64,000 bases of DNA from Aspidiotus rigidus (GCA_035079385.1 JAVHKY010000054.1:16638001-16702000); one strand, 5' to 3'; numbered from the stretch's first letter, positions 13,201 through 26,271 are shown. Notes: a model not told the origin generated them from the sequence alone. Translations and numbers: made by a program.

Positions 13201-13473
13201 TAAAAACAATTCATTCATCTCGAAATATTTTTACAAGAGAAGTTCCACAAATCCCCGGGACTACTCACATTGTCCTGTCAATACCAGAGGAAGAGCATTC
13301 CTTTGAATTGGTGACAGAAAGTCGTATCCACACTTTGCTAATCCTTCGTGTATCTCTGGCTCGAGGAGTAATGATGAAAATTTAATCTCGTCATCGAGGA
13401 TAACGTCCTTGGTGCGAGCCTTAGGACCCTTTATATCGTGGCATAAGGGTAAGTCATTGTAATCATTGAACAT
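10227..13473 (-). CDS. DDX20: DDX20/Gemin3-like DEAD-box RNA helicase
   Basis: Six exons join in frame: 13473-13269, 13174-12998, 12922-12724, 12655-12359, 12284-12028, 11518-10227 (2427 nt, 808 aa, close to the size of vertebrate Gemin3). Helicase motifs run in order: Q-motif region ([17 protein letters not shown]), I (SKSGTGKT), Ia (APTREIA), GG, Ib (GAPGRI), II (VLDEVD), III (TATYSDD in place of SAT), V ([10 protein letters not shown]) and VI (HRMGRAGR). The [18 protein letters not shown] and [14 protein letters not shown] stretches are closest to DDX20. The last exon encodes a long charged tail with a Lys/Arg cluster and a late CPQC pair. DDX20 belongs to the SMN complex that assembles spliceosomal snRNPs. 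Membership here is inferred. The first ATG of exon 1 was chosen because it gives the phase needed at the exon 1 donor. Confidence 0.9.
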
Positions 13474-14751
13474 GATTAATCCAGAAATTATATTTTGTGG
13501 AGAATTATGATAACGAACTAAATCCCTATTCCTTAGATTTGACTCATCAATTATCACTAAAATGCCGAATCTCAGCAGCTTCAACTCAACATTTTACAGA
13601 ACATTCAAAAATCGATCGAAAACCTTCTACTAAAGGGGAATTTCAAATAAAAGTTATGAAAATACACATAAAAAAAATAAAGATTCATATAATAATATTT
13701 TGAATGAGAATAGATTAGAGAGTCACATGGCGGTTGTGACAAACGACTAAGGTACGGTACAATGCAACGAAGTTCTGCGAACATAATAATTATTATAGAT
13801 TATGATAATGGACTTGCGAGTTGCGGGTTTACGCAAGATATAAATCTGGAGAAATAGGCGTTTTGTGAGATGAATGAAAACCAGTTTTCTCTAAATCACA
13901 ATGGATATACATTGTTATCATCTATTTTTAGTACGACAACGGAATGCTAGTATCGCTAATATGACAAATGAAATATTATAATATTATTCGAAATAATTGA
14001 TAACACAAAGTAATTTTTAAAGTTTGGATTCTACATCGAATCAAACTAATATCCCCTTTGGGTTATGGATACACTTATAATCTATTAGCAGAGCTTTGAA
14101 ACATGAAAAGATGATGTTCGACTTCGATCTCACTATTATAATGTGAATGATATTTTGCGATAAAATAAAGTCAACTATTCATAATAAATAATTGGATGAA
14201 TGAACGTTATAATTGTAAGTGCTGTAATAATATTTTCAAGTCGTTGATAAATTATTTTTATGAATTTTCCAGCAAACATCAAGTACCTAGATCCTTTCAA
14301 TCGAAATTACCTATTATTTTGTGCCTCCAATAGAAGGGCAATATCTAACGACGACATACTCAACGAGTAAAACGTACGGAGTAATTTGACTATTCAAATT
14401 ACTCCGTACGTTTTACTCGTTGAGTATGTCGTCGTTAGATGTTTCTGGTCATATTTTAGAGAACCGAATTAATTGTAGAAGGGCAATAGTTAGTCGTTTT
14501 AAGTACGTAACATCAGAGAGGAGAATTCCAACGCGCTAAAAATTTAGACTGTACAATTTAATTTTCTCGGTCGTTGTCATATCATTTCTCAATAATCCAA
14601 AAATATTGATTGTAGATGGATAGGTATTGATTTAAAGTACAAATGAATTCAGAATTCACATCCCCTTTTCCTTCTTCTATTCTTGAATAAAAATATTCTA
14701 GATTGCAGCCACATAACTTGAATTATTTAACAATATTGTCTATCCTGCACA
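13474..14751. other. intergenic, between DDX20-like gene and the SCW array
   Basis: The region upstream of the DDX20-like start holds no supported gene. It is AT-rich and contains the hairpin listed separately. Short open frames near 13497-13703 are antisense to the DDX20 first exon or its upstream region. Confidence 0.5.
14343..14440. repeat. perfect 47-bp inverted repeat, 4-base loop
   Basis: Arms 14343-14389 and 14394-14440 are exact reverse complements, separated by CTAT. The outer ends read ATCTAACGACGAC and GTCGTCGTTAGAT. AGAAGGGCAATA occurs just before the left arm and again about 35 bp after the right arm, so the hairpin may have inserted into, or duplicated with, that sequence. Confidence 0.97.
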
Positions 14752-15772
14752 TCAATGTTTCAAATAAGGTTTCTCTCTGCAGGTCTTCTTTAGCATTTCA
14801 TTAATTGTTTTTGTCTGGTACCATTGTGTTTCACAAAGCTGACGGAAAAATACCTTGAAAGCATCCACAGTTTTGAGCTTAAAAGAGAGAAAAAAAAAAT
14901 CATTTAACTGTTACCCGGAAACCTTAAAATTACGGAGTTATGGGGGTAATTTTTTTTTTTTTTGTTGTGTATGGTTCAGAATAATATTTGTGACTAAGTA
15001 CCTAAATTAAATCAGTGCGCTTACTTGATAATAGTAGTACAGGCAATGGGACTTGAATGCTTTAAAAACGTCGATGTAACAATCATTTGTCTCAGGAATT
15101 GTTGTAGAATTACTTATTAGAATCTTCTTCTTCTCTTCGTCATTTCCTGAAAAGACTTTTACAAATTCTTGCATCATAGCTGTATGATTTGCACTATCAG
15201 TCTACAAGAAAAATGAAGATTTTTTGCTTAATAGGAAAGAAAAGAGGTGATGATTCGTCGATCTAATTTAAGAAGTTATTCTTAGTTAGTAAGTTGAGGT
15301 ATAGGTAATATAGTCTTTTCATCATTTAAAAATGTCTGTAGGCTACACAATATAAGGGAAAATAACAAAGCTTTTACTTCGTATTAAAAAATCTTTCTTG
15401 TGTGTAAAACTAACCTTATTTGGTGGAATATATGGATCATCTATTATTGTTGTTGATGTTGTGGGCGTTGTATTTGACTGGGCTGAAAAATTGAATATTC
15501 AAGAATTACTTGAGTAAGTAAAACTTATCGCGAATGGCTCTAAGGTCGGCATAAATGACATCGAATCTATTTCCTATCTGCGTGTAGCTAACCCCCCCAA
15601 GCAGTATTTATTGATAGCACACGAAAAGAATTTCAAACCACCTTGGATACACTCACTTCCAATAAAAAATTGTATGGAAACTTTTACGATCTTACAACGT
15701 GGTCTGCTTGGTTCACTTACTTGTAACAAATATTACGCCGGTTGCAAGAATGGCGAGAAATAGAGTTTTCAT
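14752..15772 (-). CDS. SCW-A: secreted four-cysteine protein, 4-exon type
   Basis: Exons 15772-15721, 15482-15415, 15201-15025 and 14877-14752 give 140 aa. Exon 1 encodes a signal peptide (MKTLFLAILATGVIFVT). Exon 2 is a short Thr/Ser/Pro linker. Exon 3 has FSGNDEEKKKIL followed by CYIDVFKAFKSHC (Cys about 81 and 93) and ends in YYYYQ. Exon 4 has CETQW through KKTC (Cys about 114 and 132) and a nine-residue tail. It is the array member nearest DDX20 and one of the two shortest. I know no family with these spacings. Export from the cell is inferred from the signal peptide. All four exons are flanked by GT-AG and keep frame. Confidence 0.82.
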
Positions 15773-16224
15773 CTCGTAAAAAGAAAGAAAGAAATCACAG
15801 AGTACCTTTAATTTGAAATAGTGGTACCTCTGCACCAGTAATTTCAAACAATCACCTTTTCACGTGGTGTAAAAAATAATTCTACTTCGTTGTTCAGTAG
15901 AAGTCATTATCCATCTTGTTAAAAAAATTCAAATTGTTATTGATAAGAAGAGGTACTCACAAATATGATCATTTCGATAAGATGTAGATTGATACAGAGT
16001 AATTATATGAATAAAAAGTTGAAATGCAATACCTTTTTTCGGGAAAAGAATATACGGTGTTTGGAAAAAGTACATATAAATACTTCTGAGGGGAGGATAA
16101 GAAACAGGATCTCTACACAATAAAACCGGGAGTAGTGAGAATTTATAATTAATTTTGTACTAAATTCAACAGCGAAATACGGTCTGTCCCGGGTCAGTTG
16201 ATTATTGCACGAAATGGATTTAAA
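15773..16224. other. intergenic, between SCW-A and SCW-B
   Basis: No gene is seen. This is the promoter side of SCW-A and the 3' side of SCW-B. No clear core promoter motif could be assigned. Confidence 0.45.
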
Positions 16225-19200
16225 TCATTCCTCTACATCAGATTCTGATTCAGCACTGCGATACCTATAAGTTGTTTGAGGTAGTATACACGGTTTTAAT
16301 TCGCACGTCTTTCGAACAGTGAGAACTACGTCATCTTCTTTTAACCAGTCTGCTTCGCAAGCTCGATGAAAGAGATACTTGAACTTTCTAGTGCTCCCAA
16401 TCTATTCGACATAACATTGAAATTAGTGAAATGACCACAAAAATCTTAAATGCGATTACAAATTCAACTTATATAATATAGAAAAATAAATTATTTGCAA
16501 CAATATGATTACGCTATTAGAATATTTCAACTTTTTAAGAGAAGATATTCAGTACGTGATGCGACCGTTTTGTAAGCTCGTCGACAAGTCTTATAGGTTC
16601 AAACCTAACTAAAACTCCTGGGAGCAGAAATTTTTGTAATTTTCCTCTCCCTTAATTACTCGACTATGAGGACATAGATAATTACACGGACTCAAATCTC
16701 GGAATTTTGGAAAGGCCAGGAAGAAGACGGTGCTTGTCAATTTCAGGATATTTTTAGGGGTTCAGACGAAAACTGATTGTACAAGTACCTATGATAAAAA
16801 ATTATTAATTCGCTATGGAGCCATTCTATTGAAAGTTTTCCTTCGCATCACAATCTTGAAACTTTTTCATAGCTTCATTTTGTAAACATAATTTGCGTTT
16901 TCCTTTTTTCGTTATTTGTTTCTTTCATCCCTCTCTAATTTCTTATCCATGAAGTCATCATTCTAGATTAGGTACCTTCCACAACTTTCAAAAACAGCCC
17001 TCGAAGTCAGGTTCTGAAAAATTCTTACTAATCTGTCGTTTACGAACCCCAATTACAGATTAAATTTCTTGTAGCCCGACAGTCGAAAATGTTTCTACAG
17101 CCTTCTTTATTCATAACATACTCGTACATTACATTCTCATGGGAAAGTGGTTTTTTGGCAATCACCTTTCTTGTATCAACGGTTATTTACAACCTCACTT
17201 GCGCACACTGATACTGCCAACTTCCTTGCAGCTACTGCTCAACTCCTCGACCTTCCAATGTACACATCGATTCTCTAACCCAGGCGTGGGCAACATTTTT
17301 CACACCGAGGACCGCATTCATGAAAATTCGTAACTTTTCATGATCTGGCGGGCCGCACATCAAGAAATTTTCGTTGTTGGAATCAAAAAATGTAAAATTT
17401 TACAGAAATTATTTCCAATATTTTTGGATAAATTTAGTATACAGAAAAACGTGAACTGATTATTTATTAGTTACTAGTGAGAGACTTGTCTTTGCAATTC
17501 ACAAGCAAGCTCATCAAAATTGGGGGTCAGGTGAGTAGGCGTGTTGCAAACGCATCAAAGCAGTCAAATGCTAGAATGGTTGAGAACCCTTTAGTCGTTG
17601 GTGCAATGGAAGTGCCTGAAGAGTACCAAATGGAACTAATACTTAGATCTGAAAACCGATTCTTCTCTGCGCACTTTGTTTTCGGAGACTCCTTTGCGAG
17701 AATTTTATAAAATTATGCCTGGTAATAAATATTCCAGCATAAAGAAACTCGCACTGCGCACCTTTGCTTTCTTCGGGTCTACATTTGTATGTGAACATGC
17801 TTTCTCGCTCATGAAAAATACGAAAATTCCGGAAAGAAGCAAGCTGAATGATGGGCATTTGACTGCTTTGATGCGTTTACATCATACCTACTCACCTGAC
17901 CCCCAATTTTGATGAGCTTGCCTGTGAATTGAAAAAACAACTTTCTCTTTAGTAACTAATAAATAATCAGTTCACGTTTTTTTGTATACTAAATTTATCC
18001 AAAAATATGGGAAATAATTCGTGCAAAATTTTACATTTTTTGATTCGAACAACGAAAGTTTTTTCATTTTTCCAAAAATTTCTTCATTTTTTTGTATTTT
18101 GGTATTCGCATTGCGGGCCACAGAGAAAGCTTCCGCAGGCCGCGGGTTGCCCATGCCTGCTCTAACCTCTCAATTCCCTCCTTACCTCTCCCCAATCTCC
18201 CTTCGATATCTTCCAAACCTCTCTCCTCCTTATTAAATAATCAATCACTCCTCCTACCGTTAGACTTGACCTTGCAAATATCCCTAAAACTGACAACATT
18301 ACCTATCGCAGACTAATCTCCGAAATTATCGCCAAACACCCCAACCACAAAATCTGCTGCACCGATAGTTCTAAAATAGGCTGTGTATGCATTTTCTATC
18401 AAAGGCACTATCTGCTAACTTGAGAATTATTTACTCTTGCCTCTCTAAACTAACCAAACGACCTCCAGGACCCAATACTTATTAGTAACCGATTCTCTTT
18501 CCTCTCTCATATCTTTGCAAGACTTACGTCATTCTTCAAACTCTCGCTTTGACTCAATCGTCAGTAACTGTGATTACGCGACTGAAAAATCCAACCTCTT
18601 ACCTAAAATCACAGATCCCTCACCTTTTCCATCATTTGACCTAAAGAATGATTATTGCCTGGAACAACCTTGGACAAGCCAACTGCCTAACGGATTCGGT
18701 TTGTAAAAGACTCATCGATTCCTTAATCCACTTCAAATAGGGACTCTCGCCATAAAGAAGTCGTCCTCTCTTGTCTCAGGATTGGCCATACTCTCATACC
18801 TCCTTCCGGGTCTCCTAGCCCCATCATGTCTGTATTGCTAAACAGATAACACAGCATTTCTCCACATGTCCAGTCCTGCACAACTAACGGTCCGTTAATA
18901 AGATAAAACAAGATATACGTACTTGATAGAAAAAACGTATACAATGCATCATGAAAGCCGCGTACGCGTTGAAATAACAATTAGTGGCATTGGGAGGCGA
19001 ATAGCGCGAATACGATTTCGTCAGGAATTTTCTCCTCTTTTTGTCGCTTTTCGAAAATAGTTCTAGAAATTCTTCTAACAACAAGGCGAGTTTTTGTTCC
19101 GGCTATAACAAGAGAATATCTATAAACAAGAAAAATGGTAGGCACGGTTTTCTACAACGTAAACATACTCATAGCGAGAAAAACGAACCGTCTTTTCCGA

Positions 19201-19361
19201 ATTTTCCGTCTGCTTTGATAATGAACCTGAAAAAGAGTCATCTCGGGCTAAAACAGATTCCAGACTTCCTTAAATAGACGACGGGATACACGTTTCAAAA
19301 TCTTACCTTTTAAGCTCACCAAACCCATTAAGAAAATATTAGCTAATAGTATGTAACCCAT
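16225..19361 (-). CDS. SCW-B: secreted four-cysteine protein with TE-filled last intron
   Basis: Proposed exons are 19361-19307, 19226-19189, 19102-18923 and 16401-16225 (149 aa). Exon 1 encodes MGYILLANIFLMGLVSLK, a good signal peptide. Exon 3 has FLELFSKSDKKRRKFL and CYFNAYAAFMMHC. Exon 4 has FKYLFHRACEADW and KTC, then an extra Cys five residues later and an acidic end. Exon 2 is the least certain: the donor needed for frame is GTTCGT, while the better-looking GTATGT 20 bp downstream would shift it. The last intron is about 2.5 kb and contains a hAT element and a LINE remnant, so the gene may be poorly spliced today. There is no other C-x11-C exon between exon 4 and exon 3, which is why they are joined. 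Confidence 0.68.
17281..18159 (+). mobile_element. non-autonomous hAT element, 879 bp
   Basis: Terminal inverted repeats are CAGGCGTGGGCAAC at the left and the complement of CAGGCATGGGCAAC at the right. The flanks CTCTAACC at 17273-17280 and 18160-18167 are a perfect 8-bp target duplication, as expected for hAT. An open frame around 17740-17912 resembles the C-terminal dimerisation region of hAT transposases of the ZBED5/GTF2IRD2 type (TFVCEHAFSLMKN, then KLNDGHLTALMRL). About 250 bp at the left, from inside the end of that coding region outward, is an inverted copy of the right end, giving long inverted arms. The element sits inside the last intron of SCW-B. Confidence 0.9.
18240..18890 (+). 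pseudogene. LINE remnant: RNase H and C-terminal region
   Basis: The + strand read across frames shows decayed pieces typical of the end of a LINE polyprotein: a TDSSK RNase H start near 18360, YLLVTDSLSSLISL near 18480 (the conserved D-S pair), and SCLRIGHTLIPPS near 18770, which matches the LRIGHT motif that follows RNase H in such elements. Several stops and frameshifts interrupt it. The clade cannot be settled from so little. Confidence 0.65.
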
Positions 19362-21254
19362 TCCGAAAGGTGACTGGCAATTTGTCTCTCTTAAAAACCA
19401 TTCTCCATAACATTGAAGGTGTAAGAAACACATTTACATGTATTATATGTAGCTTTCTTCACTAGCAAAAATTTTGATAAGAGCTGAAAAGAAGACGTAC
19501 ATAAACTGATTCTGATAAGATTAGGCGAGTTATTCTAAGACCGCGAAAGTCTACTCACGGACATGTTTATGGTGAGAATTACGCGCAATAATTCTTCTAA
19601 ATTATAAAATTGATTTTGCCCGATGCTGTGAAAAGATCAATTTTGAAATTGGAGTGAACAAGGAAACAAAGAAACCTAATGAAAGTGGAGTAGGCCCACT
19701 ATAATTTTTTTTTTCAGAAAATATTTATTGAAGTGAAGAGGGGGAGAGGAGTAGATAACGAAGGGAAAAACAGGGTCACATAAACGCGTAACGACTTTAA
19801 TAAAATTTCGGTCAAAAATAAATATAGAATGGTAAGGAATTTTCAAAAATATTTTGGAAAACATCTAACCAAAAAAAAATGGAAAAATTCCCTTCAGCGA
19901 GCTGTGTAGATCAGGAGAGGGCTTAAAAAAATTCCTACAATCCAGCTATGTATCCAATGAGGGAGCGGGACGTGGAAAAAGTTTGGCTTTGAAGCAAGGT
20001 GAGGCGGATTTCTATAATTCCGAGGTCAACGAGCGTGATGTGGTCTCGAAGGAGGCGGGTCTTTCATTTTGTTTTGGTATCTTTAAAATGTTTGACTTCT
20101 AAGAGATGAAAAACAGTGGTAGTTTTTGAAAATATTACCTGCGATCTAGAAATCACTTCAGAGGCTCGGGACAGGATCTATATTTATTAAAGTAATATCA
20201 GTATAAATAATAGGAAATTTGAGTCAGCGGTGGACTGGCGTGGTCCGGGACAAGCTCTGGCTTCTATTCAGTTTTTTTTTTGTTTTTTTAAAATATGATA
20301 CACTTCATTAGGCGCAGGGATATTTGTGGGCATGGCTTCGGTCAATGTGTAACCGTTGGTAGTTTAGGTTGAGGTCACCGTACAACAGGTTTGAGAAATG
20401 TTCCCCACGAGTGTCGCAAGGTAAGGGAACTGGACAACTATGGACAAGATGACAAATGTATACTTCAGCACGCCCTTGAGGTCCCCGCGTGCGGTTGGCT
20501 GTACTGGCTGCCTCATACGGCTGCAGATGCATTTCTGTTCGGTGTCTCGAGACGCACAGGAGCCATCTTCTCGTGGTGCGTCCTGGGCAACGGTAACAAT
20601 TATTTTGTTGACGGCTAAGGCTCCTGAGGATGACAGCGCGAATGAAAAGCTGGATGTTGTAAAATTAGCTGAGACAGAGAATAAAGACTTAGATTTGTGT
20701 TACAATTGTTCTCCGTACTTTCTCCAACTTTTTTATGTAGGCCGTTTTAAAGTTATCGGTTACACATACTCACTCTTGTTATCAGAAACTTCAAGTGGGA
20801 TACAGAATCAGATGAATTCATCAGCAATCCTGTGCATTTACGGTCGATAGCTAGGTTATTGATCATTGAAAGACTTGAGTCACGAAATTTCTTCTCTTTG
20901 TTTGGAATGTACGAAAATTTCATCTTTTGGGCTGACGAGTCAACTCTTCAGAAGATTTTCCTAGATAAGGAAACCGGATCTACTGCTTCCGAAAGGAGGA
21001 AGGGGAGGTTGTAGATTGATTAGAATTAATGATGGTTCGAGCTTCAGCCAGTAGAAATCGTAAGCCTCCCCGACGTTCCGTCGGGACGCGTCAAAGTGAA
21101 GGCCATTTTGTAATGTTAATTTCTCTACATTCGAATGCTCGATTTTGGAAGTACGAGCCTTTTGTGAGAGAGGGAGGAGCAGCAGACGATCTATGGTGTC
21201 GTTGACTGAAGCGACGACGATAGAGCGAGTCGTTTGAGATTGATACCAGATTGA
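19362..21254. other. intergenic with uncertain repeat debris
   Basis: No gene is supported. Between 20290 and 21250 the base composition is higher in GC and several overlapping open frames occur on both strands, which suggests decayed transposon sequence leading into the Penelope fragment that follows. I could not identify a domain in any of them. A poly-T tract lies near 20270. Confidence 0.4.
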
Positions 21255-21780
21255 TGGAAAATTTCAGATATAAAGATCGACCGATCCTGGAAAACGTTTC
21301 AGACAGAGGTCTCGGTAGTTTGTTACCTGTTGAAGAGTGAAATATATTGAAAAGTGGAAATTGTTCACGATTTTCGTCGGTTCCATTCCAGATGCAGAGA
21401 ATGTCGTCAACATAGCGAGCGTAGTAAAGAAAACAGCCGGAAAAAATAGCGTCGGCCTATATTTCGTCAATGAACTGGATTGCGACTACAATGAAGTCCT
21501 CCTATCGGGAGACCATCGAGAAAAGGTACAGGTTTTCCCGGGGAAGAAGCAGATATTATCCTTGAGACATAAGTTTATGAGCTCGTAAAACTCCAAGATG
21601 ATGTCCGGTTGGGTGGTAGGGAGAGCCACAGTCGAAATCTCCTTTCAGATCTTGAATAAGCTCGATGGAGTTCTTGACAGTGCGTTGTGGTGTGAAGCCA
21701 GAGAATGTCCAAAGCCTCGAGGCTAAATATTTTACCAGCCGGAAGGCCAAGTAGATGGAATAAGCTAGTATAAGTCATAC
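21255..21780 (-). pseudogene. Penelope-like reverse transcriptase fragment
   Basis: On the - strand, frames shift between pieces. RTVKNSIELIQDLK is read near 21680, FFPGKTCTF near 21540 and YYARYVDDILCIW near 21430-21390. The YVDD box with the flanking residues and the spacing to an upstream LPIGG-like stretch identify a Penelope-type reverse transcriptase. The fragment is broken and cannot encode an active enzyme. Related debris may continue to about 22150. Confidence 0.65.
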
Positions 21781-22516
21781 TGCGTGACCGGTTTTGTGTA
21801 GTTCGATTTGACCGTAGTCGAGGCGAGGGATAGCCACATTCATTTGTTTTAGATTATCCCCAGAATTTTGAATAACTATAGACTAGAACTCCTTGAAGCA
21901 TCGCCAATTTCTTTGTTATGGATGTTAAAATTGAAGAAAAAAAGGTAATGCTCTGGAATCTCTGAGGAAATAAAGTATCTTATTGTCGTAGTCTGTTTGG
22001 AATTTGTACGGGAAGGAATAATCTTTGTCAGCTTTCACGATTACTTGAAGTCGGCGCTGGAGGAGAAGGGAGCGAGTGTTATAGAGAAGAGGGGCTCTGG
22101 GAGTTATACGACCATTTTGCCGACAACATGTTCGACTTTTTCACTGTGTTCGAGTCGTTCCGAAGTTCAAGCGCCATACTTTATGTTTAGAATTTCTCCT
22201 TCAGACATTAAATTATTATGGTTGGATAAATCGTAATCAGAACACTCAAGGTTTGTTCTTAAAGGTAGATCTAGTAAGAGATAAAAGGAGCTTTGTTGTA
22301 GATTTATAGGTCGTCTAGATAGACTCGATCGATTATCAAGGATCTAGCATCACAATGAAAAACACAGCGACAATATCAGATTATTCCGTGTTCGAAAATA
22401 TTGGCCAATCTTCTTGTTTCAATTTGAATAAGATTTATTTGTACACCATCGAAGAAAAGAATTTTAATACTGTGAAAAGATTTGCTATAGTTTACAATTT
22501 TCAATCTGTTGATGAT

Positions 22517-24503
22517 TTAAAAATCTGTCAAATTGTCTCTGAGCAACAATTGGCCCGTGGGTGCAAATGTATATTTGTAAGAACTGTAGGTGAAACGAGT
22601 TTCCGTCGAAGGCCAAATTTGAGTCAACTGCGGATTTTCTTCACAAGTCTTCCTAATTCTTTCGCCAATTTCTTCGGTATCTAACCAAGTTGCTTCACAG
22701 GCACGGTGAAACAATTGTTTGAATTCCTTGACAGATCCAAACTTGAAAAATAAAAAACGATCTTTAAGCTACGAGTATACAGTTTTACAAACGCGAATTA
22801 GGTATTCTAATAATCCAGGGTTGTTCCTTCAAATCTCGAGTCCGATATCTACACGTAGTTTATTCCGTCTCAAAACTTTGACTCGAAATTATAAAATCAA
22901 CAATAAAAGAATAATTTTGTAAATTTTCCATAGGCTACGGCCTGGATTATAGCAAGGAAGGAAATAGTCAATATGGCTTTCATTATAATAATAGTGTCGT
23001 TGAATAATCTGCTATTTAGTTTCCTCGAAAAATCTGAACTGCGTTCCAGCAACCATTTATGAAAAACAATCAAATTCTCGTTTTTATTAGAGGGGCTTTT
23101 CGAATTCATCAACTCTTATAATAGGTATTTAAACAATTTTACGTACGAGCAGGTAGAGATTTTCTATCCTCTATAGGTAAAAAGGTTGCAATTCTTCAAT
23201 TTTTTGGTTTCTTTCTCCTTTTACATGTTCCTTTATTATGGGGCTAAGCTGTCTACCATCTCAAGTACCTATGGATTTACCGATACTCTTTGAAGGGAAG
23301 GGACGGGAATATTCATTTGTCTCCCTCTCTCGCTCAAAACATATGGTCAGAGGGCATCAAGGTGGGGGAGGGTCCCATTTACGTCCCATTTTTTCTCGTA
23401 AATCCACGCTCGCACCTCCATTAGGTCTGTCAAAGTTCATTCTCTGGATAAAAAATCGAAATAATACCGCGTAGGCTTACTTTGTCATAATACTGGCAAC
23501 AATGATCCTGGAATTGACGCATAGTTTTCAAATAACAAGGATTATTATTCGGGTATTCTTTTTCATACGGCGTGGTTAGGTGTTCCGCATTCATCTCATT
23601 TTTTTCAGACAAGACTTCTATAAATTCCATTAGCAAAATTTCAAATTTTTCTTCTATCTGTAAAATATCGAATGTAAATCATCAACTTACCGAAATTTGA
23701 GAATCAATTAATTCTATCTCAGTGCGCAATTAGACTAAGAAGAGAAGGAAAGATGATAGAAAAAACAAAGGCAAATGATGAGGCGGGCAGATCCAATTTT
23801 CTACAAATCAAGTGTATTGCCCTTCCATTTTCCAGAGAATTTTATTCGAATTTTTGTAAAATAAACGAGAAAGAGAAAGTTGATGGGAGATAACGGCTAC
23901 GTCGCTGGTTGAGAAATGTGATCCTGTTTACAGAAACCCTGTTAAGCATTATTAGCGCTTCAATTTCAATCTATTATATTTTCTTGAAATATACTGATAA
24001 GATTTCTTCTACTTGCAGGTATGTATAAGAAAAGACTAAGAATTAGGCCTACTTTAGGAGATCCAGAGAAAATAAATACTTATTATAATTTGTGTGTCTG
24101 TTATGCTTGATTGAGTTTCTGTAGACAAGTAAGGTATAGGTATAAATTAATTTCTAACAACCAACTGACCGTCATCTCTTGAGAACCAGTGGTAGATGAA
24201 GATGTGGATGAGGTATCTGAAAATTATTAATAACGACCTTAGTTACTCAAAACATTGGAGCGGTCATCAAAATACAAATATTTAGGATATGAATAAAACA
24301 GTCGTTTTCATTGCTTATTTGGCCGCAATAATTCATGCATGCATTGCCCCCCTTTCACCTTGGCAGCCACGATATATAAATCGAAAATATACGTAACAAC
24401 AAAATAATCGCGATTAGGAATTTAAACGGCACTCACTTTCCGTAGTGACATAATTTATGAAAAATATACTCGACAGTACAACATAAGTCCTAAATAAATC
24501 CAT
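22517..24503 (-). CDS. SCW-C: secreted four-cysteine protein with long C-terminal tail
   Basis: Exons 24503-24437, 24216-24170, 23657-23481 and 22741-22517 give 171 aa. Exon 1 encodes MDLFRTYVVLSSIFFINYVTT (a second in-frame ATG lies three codons upstream). Exon 2 is almost only Ser and Thr. Exon 3 has CYLKTMRQFQDHC followed by CQYYDK. Exon 4 has FKQLFHRACEATW and KTC, then a tail of about 40 residues rich in Tyr, Thr and Ser that SCW-A and D lack. The extra Cys right after C2 is shared with SCW-F. Confidence 0.83.
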
Positions 24504-26271
24504 GTGTGACATGAAATTTAAAGCGTATCTTCATCGTTAATAATTTTGAACGACTTATGACTTTCAGACATCCTATATCTGTTAATGATAAAATCTCAGA
24601 TAAGATCTGAACTGAATCAAAAAAATGACTAGCTTATCAAAGTTGGAAATGAAACAGGAAGCGTGTTTTTCAAGCAAGTTGATAATTCCATTCTGACCTC
24701 GTCTGTTCGGAAGTTCTCACTTGTCCTCGATCAGTTATAGACTGCTGACTTGTTGCAGTCATAATCACAGTTGATGAAGGAGCATTTTACGAATGCATGT
24801 ATTTCTTCCAAGCTTCATTTCTATTGAAATTCTGCATAGCCTCATTGTAGGATTTGATGCTTCCATCAACTACGAATCCCATTCCATGGAACCAAAATAT
24901 CGTCGAACTGGGTCTATTTTTCTGATCGTTCTTCAGCGTCGAGCTCAAATTTTTTAAATATTTACTCGTATAAATGCTTTACCTTTGCGAAAAATATGAA
25001 AATTTTGTTTCTTCCGTTTGGAAAAAACATTTGATGCGTGCCAGGGGTGTTGTGAAGCCATTTTAATGAAGACGATTCTTCGCATTTGTCGTTTTAGTGG
25101 GGGCCATTTGTACAGTTTTTTTTTTTTTTTTCTTTTTTTCTTGTTACAAGAAATCAAAATTTGAGGGGAGTTTCTTCATTAAACCAAGGGGATCAACACC
25201 CTTGCGTGCTAGAATGAACCCGACCACATAAACTTGAATCAGTTTGACTGATTTTTACTGGAATTCTTTGTTTCTCCACACTTTGATGCATATACGAATT
25301 GTGTATACATTACAGTTGTGACTTAGTGAACTCGTCATTAGAAGGACGAATGATTCCTAGCTCTCTGAAAAACTCTTGCACTAGCTTTATGAAGGTACTT
25401 CGGCGACTGGGCGTCAATTCAAAACATACAAGGCCTAAGACGAGAAAGATCAATACTCTTTGGTCTATGACATACTTTAAACTGCCACAACGCTGGTTCA
25501 TACTTCAAGGATCGCACAGCTCTACCCACCGACCACATTTCCGAAGCGATATATGAGGGAGAATACGTAACTATGGGATTGAAATGATTAATCGGTAGAG
25601 GATCTGCCCAGCGAAAAGTTCAGAATGAATATTCCCCCTCATAGATAGGTACTTGAATAAAAAATTATTCATTCCTCTATGCAGATACTTTTTCGTATTT
25701 CATCTTCTCGTACGATTTCTAATTTATTTTTTGCGCTTCGAAAATTGTGTAATTATAATTCAAAAATGTTAATCATGATTGCCACAAAAACTACGGTCAG
25801 AATTGCCATCATAAAGTTGTCTACTAACTTACCTAAAATTATATTTTTTTAATTCTCCTCCTATCTACAATGAAAGGGAGGGACGATTCCTATTTATGCC
25901 TAACTAATCGTCCTTCTAATTTTTTATAATCAATTTCAGCTTGCAGTGGAGACACTTCTCCCAAGACTATTGTTCGATATAAATCACCATGTGATAAAAA
26001 GTTTTTGAAGTCCAATAACTAGAAGAGTACCTATTTTAGCCTATCCATGACACAATGATCATGCCTAAGCAAAAGAGTACCAATTTCGTTAGTGTTAGCA
26101 TAATTTGTATGTATTTTGTATCGCTTTTACAAAGAAGATACATTCTTTGACTTGATCGATGAGATGTATAATTATGAGCGCCTATGAGGTATGCAGCTCT
26201 TTTCAATTATAAAAGCGTCTTCTTTCATCCATCAATTTTTCAAATATTTCAATCCTCGTAGACTTTGAGGA
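24504..26271. other. intergenic, between SCW-C and SCW-D
   Basis: No gene is recognised. A poly-T tract lies at about 25120-25138. Open frames at 24954-25157 and 25299-25556 show no motif and no family exon. The C-x11-C and C-x3-W patterns were looked for here and not found. Confidence 0.5.

Noticed and set aside
17643..17858. Open frame antisense to the hAT coding piece
   Set aside because: The + strand frame matches a hAT transposase end, so the - strand frame is a shadow.
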